A stretch of 64,000 nt of DNA from assembly GCA_964529715.1 (NCBI GenBank), contig CAZGXI010000001.1, positions 186,001-250,000 of the forward strand, written 5' to 3'. Under the pieces are notes generated by a model. It was not told the origin of the DNA and ran no database searches. It saw only the letters and a program-made list of their open reading frames with translations. How positions within the stretch are numbered: the stretch's first letter is position 1; each line of letters opens with the position of its first letter. A program made the position numbers and the translations under genes. Shown piece by piece: positions 58,041-64,000 of the stretch. This DNA is from CAZGXI01 sp964529715 (GTDB taxonomy: Bacteria; Chloroflexota; Anaerolineae; Aggregatilineales; Ch27).

Positions 58041-58844
58041 TCAGCGGCGGCGGAGTTGATCCAGCCGCAGCAGGCAGGCGGCGTATTCCTGCTCCATGCG
58101 GGCAGCCATCTCGCGCAAAATATCACGTCCCTGGCGGCGAGCCAGCCGGTCGTCGATCTTCAACGCCATCAGGTCGCTGTTCAGCAGGTCCGCCCGCTCG
58201 CGTTCCAATTGCGCCAGCCGCCGCGCCAACTGTGCATTGATCTGCCGCAGGTCGTGCAGGCGCAGCGCGGCCAGCGGCGCTTCGACGGCAGCCTGTTCCG
58301 GCTGATCGGCCAACGTTTGCAGCGCGTCGAGGTTGCGGGCCGCATACGCCTCGTTGATGCGCGCCATGATCGGCGTGCGGCGCTCCCGCTCGTCGGGATC
58401 GGTCGCCAGGTCGGGGTGATAGCGGCGGGCAAGCTGGCGATACAGCCGCTTGAGGCAGATTTCGCGGTCGTCCAGGCTGGCCGTCGTCTGGCGCGCGCGG
58501 GCGACGATGGTCGGCGCTTCGGCTTCGTCCGGTGTGACGCGCCACGTCCGGCGGAACTGCTCCTCGACCGGCACGTAACCGGGCGGCGGCGTCCAGGCGG
58601 ATGGCAGGGGGTTATAGTCGCCCAACACCTCGGCGGCGCGGCGCTGCTCCAGGTCGGCAATCGCCGCCCGGACGGCGTCGAGCCGGGTGGCGACGGACTG
58701 CACCACGCGGTCGTAAACCTGCTTGAACTCCAGCAGTTCGCGCCGCAGGTCCAGCACCTCGGCTTCCAGGTCGGCCAGGAGCGTCTCCAGCCGGGCGCGC
58801 TCGACTTCGAGGCGTTCGATTTCGGTGTGAAGGTCATCAGCCAT
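58041..58844 (-). CDS. J-domain protein with coiled coils
   Basis: 267 residues. A long coiled coil covers residues 3-70 (EIERLEVERARLETLLADLE...). The J domain lies at about 120-172, with LKRLYRQLARRYHPDLATDP containing the HPD tripeptide that stimulates Hsp70, and MARINEAYAARNLDALQTLA. A second coiled coil fills the C-terminus (INAQLARRLAQLERERADLL). The HPD motif is complete, so DnaK stimulation is expected; a central J domain flanked by coils differs from DnaJ/CbpA. It may be a chaperone adaptor for a specific client. It is convergent with the propeller gene. Confidence 0.9.
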   Translation of the reverse strand: MADDLHTEIERLEVERARLETLLADLEAEVLDLRRELLEFKQVYDRVVQSVATRLDAVRAAIADLEQRRAAEVLGDYNPLPSAWTPPPGYVPVEEQFRRTWRVTPDEAEAPTIVARARQTTASLDDREICLKRLYRQLARRYHPDLATDPDERERRTPIMARINEAYAARNLDALQTLADQPEQAAVEAPLAALRLHDLRQINAQLARRLAQLERERADLLNSDLMALKIDDRLARRQGRDILREMAARMEQEYAACLLRLDQLRRR

Positions 58845-58946
58845 GCGTGTCTGCTAAACTTTCGCCTTGTTGTCCACCGGGAGAAAGGGCGCTCAGCAGG
58901 CTCGCTCTAAGGGAACTGTCGTGAATTCGATTGATAAGTTCCTTTC

Positions 58947-59190
58947 GAGAAGAACGGGCGAGCCTTGCTCTACGTGCAGCACGTGGGCGAGATCAAGATC
59001 AAGAACCACCGCCCCTTGCCCAAAGGCGCAGTCATCAAGCATGTGGTGCTGGTACGCAAGGCGCGCAAAGCGGCTCTCCGCGTGGCGCGGCTGCACGAGC
59101 ACGTCGCCAATCAGCGCCGCGACTTCTGGCACAAGACAACGTCCGCTTTGGTCAAGACCTACTCGGTGATCGCCATCGAAGACCTCTCGC
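58947..59190 (+). pseudogene. tnpB: second TnpB remnant, internally deleted
   Basis: Fragment of an IS200/IS605 TnpB. EKNGRALLYVQHVGEIKIKN and LPKGAVIK repeat the end of the remnant at 50.6-51.2 kb almost word for word at DNA level. Directly after AVIK the sequence jumps to ARLHEHVANQRRDFWHKTTS and YSVIAIEDLS, the helix and RuvC-II Glu region of TnpB; the RuvC-I Asp between them is deleted. Homology ends near 59190, and the N-terminus and zinc finger are missing too. It lies in a 560-bp gene-free spacer (58845-59405); the last ~210 bp of the spacer show nothing recognisable. Confidence 0.8.
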
Positions 59191-59405
59191 CGAGAAATTC
59201 CCGCGCCGACATAAAAAGACAGCTTACTCCCGGTAGAGGATTTGCAGATTTCTGTAAGGGCAGCCAAGCTCGCAATACATCTGCGGTGGAAAGACGGCTC
59301 TAAATCAGGCCAGATCACATCCTGGGGACCCACTGGAATGCTTTCCAGTTTTCGGAAGTCAGCCGCTAGATCGTGAGTCACTTCCTTATCCCTACCTTCA
59401 ATGCA

Positions 59406-60638
59406 TCATCCCACCGGCTCGTCCGGCAGCGCGTAGTCGATGGCCCACTGCGGCACTTCGACCGTGCGCGGGTCGCGCTTGAGCAAGTCCGCCAGGCAGG
59501 CGCACAGGCCGTCGATCTCGGCCTCGGTGTTGTAGAAGCCGCACGAAACGCGCACGCAATACGGCGCGTGCGGAATGCTGCGGATGACGTAGCCCGCATC
59601 CCCCAACAGCTTGACCAATCCGGCCATCCGCGCCGGGGACCAGCCGACGGGCAAGAAGTTCACCAGCGACGCCTGCCGCTGGGCCGGGGTCAGCACACGC
59701 ACGCCGTCCAGCGCCTCGAGCTTGCGGCGGGCGTAGGCGCTGAGGTCGGCAATGCGCGCGTAGGCCCAGTCCGGCCCGACCGTGTCCAGCAGCCAGTCCA
59801 GGCTGGCGAGCCAGCCCGACACCGTCGCCGGGTACAACATGCCCGTCTCGTAGCGCGCTGCGCCGGGCGCCAGGGTGTAGCCACCGCGCCAATCCTGGCT
59901 GGCGAACGAGCCGTAACTGACGAAGGTAGGCCACAGATCGTTCACACGATCCGGGCGCACGTACAGCGCGCCGACGCCATCCGGCCCGCACAGCCACTTC
60001 TGCGCCGGCAGGGCGAAGTAATCCACCTCCAGCGCCGTCAGGTCGATGGGAAATACCCCCGCCGACTGCGCCGCGTCCACCAGCACAGGGACTCCCCGGC
60101 GGTGCGCCAGGGCGATGACGTCTTCCAGCGGGAAGCGCGCCCCGCTGCTATACGAAACATGGCTGATCGACAGCAGGCGTGTGCGCGGCGTCAAGGCGGC
60201 TTCGATGGCGGGCAGCGGGTCCTCCCCCAGGCCCACGTCCGCGAAGTTGATCTTCACCCCGTAGCGCGTCTGGACAAGGTATAGCGGATACAGCCCGGCC
60301 TCGTGCTCGATGGTCGTGGTAGCGGCCTCGTCGCCGGCCTGCCAATTGAACCCCAATGTCACGATGTTCATGCCGTCGGTCGTGTGGTGGGTCAGGGCGA
60401 AGCATTCCGGCGGCGCGTTGAACAGCCGGCTCAGACGGATGCGCACAGCCTCCCGGTCCACCATCACGTCGCGGAAGCGGGCCACATCGGCGCGGCCCCG
60501 AAGATATTCCTGTTCCGTCACGCGGGCAACAGCCTGGGCAGTGGGTTCGGGAAGCGGGCCGCACGATCCCGTGTTGAGGAAAGCGAACTGCTCCAACACC
60601 GGCATCTGGCGGCGAATCTGGCTGAGTTTGTCGGTCAT
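59406..60638 (-). CDS. class V aminotransferase-fold PLP enzyme
   Basis: 410 residues, fold type I, of the cysteine desulfurase/isopenicillin-N-epimerase group. The PLP Lys is in YFALPAQKWLCGPDGVGALY. VPVLVDAAQSAGVFPIDLTA contains the Asp that contacts the pyridine nitrogen and the Gln that follows. FAFLNTGSCGPLPEPTAQAV is the family start and ALTHHTTDGMNIV binds the cofactor phosphate. The catalytic Cys loop of true NifS/SufS proteins is not seen (the end reads SCGFYNTEAEIDGL), so an epimerase- or lyase-like reaction is more likely. It overlaps the upstream membrane-protein gene by 4 nt. Confidence 0.9.
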   Translation of the reverse strand: MTDKLSQIRRQMPVLEQFAFLNTGSCGPLPEPTAQAVARVTEQEYLRGRADVARFRDVMVDREAVRIRLSRLFNAPPECFALTHHTTDGMNIVTLGFNWQAGDEAATTTIEHEAGLYPLYLVQTRYGVKINFADVGLGEDPLPAIEAALTPRTRLLSISHVSYSSGARFPLEDVIALAHRRGVPVLVDAAQSAGVFPIDLTALEVDYFALPAQKWLCGPDGVGALYVRPDRVNDLWPTFVSYGSFASQDWRGGYTLAPGAARYETGMLYPATVSGWLASLDWLLDTVGPDWAYARIADLSAYARRKLEALDGVRVLTPAQRQASLVNFLPVGWSPARMAGLVKLLGDAGYVIRSIPHAPYCVRVSCGFYNTEAEIDGLCACLADLLKRDPRTVEVPQWAIDYALPDEPVG

Positions 60639-61255
60639 ACGCTAGTAGAATGTCCTTGTGGTGGCACCTCCTCCGAATTGCTTCTGCCCTGGCCGCCGGA
60701 GGAGGCAGCGACGATCAGGACAGCCAACAATACGATACTGAGCACCGCGCCGGCGATGATAAACCCGATGCGCAGCGCGTCGGTCGGTGGGCCGAACAGC
60801 GCGCTCGCCAGCTGATCCAACAGGGCCGACACACCCCAGGTGGCACTGAACCACAGGAAGAACAGTAGCAGCGCCATCGCGCAGCCCCGCACCCGAATCG
60901 GCCTGGACACCATCGACTCGCCAGATGCATCAAAAGTGACGGTTGTCGCGCCCAGCAGGTCTTCCAGTTCACTGTCCGGCAGTTCCAGGATTTTGCGTGT
61001 CCCCGCCTCGGTCAGGTGATAGACATTGAGCCGATCCATCCACACCAGCCCGCGCTGCTGAAGCATCCCCAGAGCGGCGAGGGTCTGCGCAGCGTCACGA
61101 TCCTTATCCACCAAATCGCCGATGCGATGGTTCAACAGGCCCGTAAAATACATAGCCACAAGGATGGCGAGTTCCTGATTGGTCAGGCCATATGGACGAC
61201 GTGGGCGTGAAATGTCAGCGCTGCTTCCCTGAATGGTTCCCATCGCTCGTCGCAT
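60635..61255 (-). CDS. putative winged-helix membrane protein
   Basis: 206 residues from ATG 61255 (a second ATG at 61243). Residues about 22-95 look like a winged helix: GLTNQELAILVAMYFTGLLN, ALGMLQQRGLVWMDRLNVYH and LTEAGTRKILELP. Two membrane segments follow (AMALLLFFLWFSATWGVSAL, and GFIIAGAVLSIVLLAVLIVA). A DNA-binding-like or protein-binding domain tethered to the membrane is plausible, but no family is recognised. The stop overlaps the aminotransferase start by 4 nt, so the two are co-expressed. Confidence 0.72.
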   Translation of the reverse strand: MRRAMGTIQGSSADISRPRRPYGLTNQELAILVAMYFTGLLNHRIGDLVDKDRDAAQTLAALGMLQQRGLVWMDRLNVYHLTEAGTRKILELPDSELEDLLGATTVTFDASGESMVSRPIRVRGCAMALLLFFLWFSATWGVSALLDQLASALFGPPTDALRIGFIIAGAVLSIVLLAVLIVAASSGGQGRSNSEEVPPQGHSTSV

Positions 61256-61286
61256 CCCCTACCTGGAATCGACACAGACTTATTGA

Positions 61287-62048
61287 TCAGGTGCGCGGGA
61301 TTTCCTGCGCCCCTGCCGCGCGGAGCAGGGCAGCAAAAGCATCGTCGGGCAGGCCGGGGCCAACAACGGGCCATTCGCGGTAAAACGATTCGATCACCCG
61401 CAAAGCCTCGCGCACCGTTTGCAACTGCCGCCGCCGCTTGAACAGCGCATGTTGCGAGACGTGACACTCCATCGCTGCGATCTTCGCTTCGGCCCAGGGC
61501 GTGATGTCCAGCGTCAGGTGCGCCAAACGACTGCTGTTCCAGATATGATCCTCGATGCCGGGCACTGTTGCCGCCAGGGAATAGCCCAGCGTCGCCGGCG
61601 CGCGCCGCCGGATCGCCGCCAGCGCGGCTCGATGGATCAGCCGGTGCGCCGGATGGCCGTATTCGCCATCTGGCCCATGTGTCAGGACGACATCGGCATG
61701 GGTTATGGCGATCAAGCGGGCAAACTGCGCCGCGAGGGTCTCGAAATCGTCGGTGAAAGGGCTGAGGGCGTTATCTGGCCCGACTTCAGGATCGCGGTAG
61801 TCCAGAAAAACCAGCGATGTCACGCCGAGCGCCGCCGCCGCGCAGCGCAATTCGGCTTCCCGTGCCATGCCGAGGTCGCTGCGGTTCGTTACGACGGGCG
61901 GCTCGCCGGCCTCACCGCCCTCGCCGCGTGTGGCGCAGACCAGATGCGTCTGCACCCCCTGTGCGTGGAGCATCGCCAGCGTGCCACCGCAGAAAACCGT
62001 CTCGTCGTCAGGATGGGCAAACAAGCCCAACACGTTCTGAATACGCAT
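61287..62048 (-). CDS. PIG-L family deacetylase
   Basis: 253 residues from ATG 62048, which shares a base with the previous stop (TGATG). The zinc site is clear: LGLFAHPDDETVFCGGT (His, Asp, Asp of AHPDDE) and GPDGEYGHPAHRLIH (His of the second motif). This LmbE/PIG-L family removes acetyl groups from GlcNAc-type sugars, for example in mycothiol, bacillithiol or glycan synthesis. The middle FLDYRDPEVGPDNALSPF is typical. The substrate cannot be named. A frame extending to 62153 overlaps the upstream gene and is not supported. Confidence 0.93.
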   Translation of the reverse strand: MRIQNVLGLFAHPDDETVFCGGTLAMLHAQGVQTHLVCATRGEGGEAGEPPVVTNRSDLGMAREAELRCAAAALGVTSLVFLDYRDPEVGPDNALSPFTDDFETLAAQFARLIAITHADVVLTHGPDGEYGHPAHRLIHRAALAAIRRRAPATLGYSLAATVPGIEDHIWNSSRLAHLTLDITPWAEAKIAAMECHVSQHALFKRRRQLQTVREALRVIESFYREWPVVGPGLPDDAFAALLRAAGAQEIPRT

Positions 62049-62791
62049 CAGAACATCACCTGATCCAGATCGATAGCCGGGCCATCCTGGCAGGTGAGCC
62101 GATCCTCGCCCTTGCAAGAGACGCGACAACCCTGACAGGCCCCCACCCCACACGGCATAGGCATGTCGAAGATACCCAGCAGATAGCGCGCTGGCACATC
62201 GGCGCGCAGCTCACGCACCCGCTTCATCAGGCGGAGATAGACCGCCTCGCGGTAGGCCGGGTTCGCCACCGCGATCACCTGATCGGCCCAACCGACCGTC
62301 GTCACCTGGTTGGGCCAGCCGCGTTCCAGATCGCCTTCCAACACCTCCACTTCCGGCGGCAGCACATCCAGGGGATACTCCACTGCCGCACCGCCCAGGA
62401 CCATCGTCACGGCAATTTTAGAGCGAATCGCCATCGTAGCCAGAAAAACCAGCGGCGTCGGAGGCGTGTCCAGCGCGATCAGCAGCAGGTTGCGCAGCAC
62501 GGAGCGCATAGGGAACGGCGCGCCCACTGGCCCCAACAGCGTCACAGCCTGCCCCGGCGCATATAGAGCGCCGGTCGGGCGCTCGACCGTGACCGTGCCG
62601 CCATCAACCGCGACGGGCGTCCAGAGTTCCGGCAGATAGGGGTCCCACGTCTCGTCGGAAAGCCGGGCCAATACCGCCTGCCCCGGCTTAAGACGGGCCA
62701 GACTTTCGTCTACACCCAATTCCAGGCGCTGAAAGCGGGCAGAAATCCGACGAACACGTTCAATTGTCGCGCGTGTCTCTTTTGCAGCCAT
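62048..62791 (-). CDS. PyrK-like FAD/2Fe-2S electron transfer subunit
   Basis: 247 residues from the ATG at 62791. The three-part layout matches the electron transfer subunit of class 1B dihydroorotate dehydrogenase: a beta-barrel FAD domain starting RVRRISARFQRLELGVDESL, a Rossmann-like nucleotide domain (PLVFLATMAIRSKIAVTMVL), and a C-terminal 2Fe-2S site PMPCGVGACQGCRVSC plus a fourth Cys in RLTCQDGP. No pyrD is adjacent, so the partner oxidoreductase may differ; the family also includes sulfide-dehydrogenase-type subunits. It is translated with the PIG-L gene but the two reactions have no obvious link. Confidence 0.85.
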   Translation of the reverse strand: MAAKETRATIERVRRISARFQRLELGVDESLARLKPGQAVLARLSDETWDPYLPELWTPVAVDGGTVTVERPTGALYAPGQAVTLLGPVGAPFPMRSVLRNLLLIALDTPPTPLVFLATMAIRSKIAVTMVLGGAAVEYPLDVLPPEVEVLEGDLERGWPNQVTTVGWADQVIAVANPAYREAVYLRLMKRVRELRADVPARYLLGIFDMPMPCGVGACQGCRVSCKGEDRLTCQDGPAIDLDQVMF

Positions 62792-62959
62792 GCTGGGGAG
62801 CGTACACCGTCCAGGGCGGATTCGCAAATCCGTGCCGGGGGATTTCGGCTACGTTGGGTGTTTAATCTGTTCTTAACTTTGAGCCAGGATTTGTTTGGCG
62901 AGTCGGCGTATCCCGTTTACAATGGGGGAGACGGCGAACCTCCACCAGGACAAGAACTT

Positions 62960-64000
62960 ATGACAACCACTACCGCTCCGGCAAACCAGGTGCAGCGGGA
63001 ACTGATTGCAGGCAAGCGGCAACGCCACCGCCGCGAGGCAGTCCTGGGCCTGCTGTTCGTACTCCCGGCGGCACTTGTAACGTTTGTCTTTGGCCTCTGG
63101 CCGGTGATCTTCGGCTTTTTCGTCAGCCTGCACCAGTGGCGACCCAGCACCCATACCTTTCTCGGCCTGGATAACTACGTCCGCGCGTTAGGCAACACGG
63201 CCTACGTGCTGGCTCTGCTCCTGGGCGGCCTGTTCCTCTACGGTGGCTATCGCGCCCTTCGGAGTGCCCGTGCCGACATGCAGACCGGACACGGCAGCTT
63301 TTATCCCTTCGTGCTGCCGGGTACAGTACTGGCTTTGGGACTGGTGCTACTGGCGGGCGGCCTGCTGGCCGAATCGCCACCGCTGACGTTGCTCAGCGTG
63401 GGCGTGGTGCTGGCGGGCATCGTCGTGCTGGCCTGGACGGTGCGACGACAGCAGCACGTGGCCGCATGGGGACGCTTCGCCGCGCTGGCCGTGCAGATGA
63501 GCGCCCTGTGGCTGCTGGCGTTGGGACTGCTCCTCTTCACCCTGATCGAATTCGAGGCCAACGCCCGCCTGTTTTTCGACATCATTACCTACCAGTTTCC
63601 GACTCTGTATGTGCCACCGCTCGTGCAGCAGATGGCCGCCGGCGGGGGCGCGGCGCTGGCGCTGCTGGGCATTGCGGCGGCGGCGTGGGGGCGGCGGCGT
63701 CTGCAAGCTGCCGAACAGGATCACGAACGCCTGGCCGGGCTGCTGCAAGCCATCATCATCGTGCTGGGGCTGATCCTGGTGATCCTGTTCTTCTATTTCG
63801 CCGCCGCGATCACCTACGACCATACTGCCGCGCAGGCTGTGCGTAGCCTGGAACGGAGCGAGGTCGAGGCCGCCGGGATGGCCGTCACCGGCCTGGAACG
63901 GCAAGCATTCCGCGCCACCTATGGCTCGATCAATGGTGATGGGGTGGCTGCTGCGCTGGTCGCCTGGCCACAGGTCGTCCTGATCCTGGCCGGGCTGCTG
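62960..64000 (+). CDS. MalF-type ABC sugar permease (partial)
   Basis: At least 347 residues; the frame is open at the right edge. It starts MTTTTAPANQVQRELIAGKR at 62960. The N-terminus has the classical sugar permease pattern: AVLGLLFVLPAALVTFVFGL, WPVIFGFFVSLHQWRP and TFLGLDNYVRALG. Instead of passing on to the permease core at once, the protein has four to five further membrane segments (about 75-290) and a soluble stretch (TAAQAVRSLERSEVEAAGMA), as in MalF proteins with enlarged P2-like regions. The EAA loop and the rest of the core must lie beyond the window. It probably imports oligosaccharides with a MalG partner. Confidence 0.85.
   Translation, partial: MTTTTAPANQVQRELIAGKRQRHRREAVLGLLFVLPAALVTFVFGLWPVIFGFFVSLHQWRPSTHTFLGLDNYVRALGNTAYVLALLLGGLFLYGGYRALRSARADMQTGHGSFYPFVLPGTVLALGLVLLAGGLLAESPPLTLLSVGVVLAGIVVLAWTVRRQQHVAAWGRFAALAVQMSALWLLALGLLLFTLIEFEANARLFFDIITYQFPTLYVPPLVQQMAAGGGAALALLGIAAAAWGRRRLQAAEQDHERLAGLLQAIIIVLGLILVILFFYFAAAITYDHTAAQAVRSLERSEVEAAGMAVTGLERQAFRATYGSINGDGVAAALVAWPQVVLILAGLL

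Noticed and set aside
58893..59381. 162-codon minus-strand frame across the second TnpB remnant
   Set aside because: Antisense to recognisable TnpB fragments; product has no family features.
1..64000. CRISPR arrays, tRNA or rRNA genes
   Set aside because: No regularly spaced direct repeats of 25-40 bp, no cloverleaf-like sequences and no rRNA-like conserved stretches were noticed on reading; a covariance-model scan would be needed to exclude tRNAs fully.

Overview
The window looks like a chromosome segment from a GC-rich, aerobic member of the Chloroflexota, probably class Anaerolineae, from a draft or metagenome-assembled genome. This is inferred from gene content (dnaG next to rpoD, a one-residue-expanded DnaG zinc knuckle, a heme A synthase, paired flavin/F420-type PPOX proteins, many GT39-like membrane proteins and secreted SH3b proteins) and from a run of 10 N at 48211-48220; no search was run. 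There are no rRNA or tRNA genes and no CRISPR array that I can see.

Layout. 1-3.6 kb: dnaG and rpoD (rpoD cut by the window edge), read leftward from one good promoter. 3.7-9.3 kb: a small metallo-hydrolase, FmdB zinc ribbon, an ECF sigma / anti-sigma / bactofilin-like operon, and a secreted Ig/SH3b protein. 9.3-16.5 kb: GT39-like membrane protein, heme A synthase, GH3 lipoprotein, HEAT-repeat membrane protein. 16.5-19.5 kb: Rab-like small GTPase, low-molecular-weight tyrosine phosphatase, fructosamine kinase. 19.5-22.6 kb: a two-gene operon coding a TIM-barrel-like protein with a Cys pair and an ATPase-TIR protein. 22.7-30.7 kb: secreted sugar dehydrogenase, GNAT, a TetR-controlled ABC exporter, an MFS carrier, and etfA/etfB. 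30.7-34.8 kb: an overlapping three-gene unit, DruA-like (DUF4338) - NurA - HerA, with a less GC-rich look than its neighbours. 34.8-38.3 kb: GNAT, a PIN toxin-antitoxin pair in reversed order, two PPOX proteins, acyl-CoA dehydrogenase. 38.4-45.3 kb: TPR protein, rhomboid protease, then a run of small cytosolic enzymes. 45.3-50 kb: phosphofructokinase and a feoA-feoB-feoC-pseudoreceiver iron operon with a DtxR-type box. 50-64 kb: TnpB remnants, GH17-like secreted protein, PhnP-like hydrolase, esterase, GT39-like protein, J-domain protein, class V aminotransferase, PIG-L deacetylase, PyrK-like protein, and the start of a MalF-type permease.

How the parts work together. The acyl-CoA dehydrogenase can pass electrons to the EtfAB flavoprotein. 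The feo operon imports ferrous iron, used for example by heme A and Fe-S proteins. The two accessory clusters (TIM barrel + TIR-ATPase; DruA-like + NurA + HerA) have the make-up of anti-phage or anti-mobile-element systems and are the best candidates for undescribed biology.

Small repeats are a second theme: a family of 20-28 nt palindromes of the type GTAGGG...CCCTAC is scattered through the window, both between convergent genes and inside genes without breaking the frame, together with a 191-bp MITE-like element, a longer inverted repeat inserted in frame in a GT39 gene, and two internally deleted TnpB copies.
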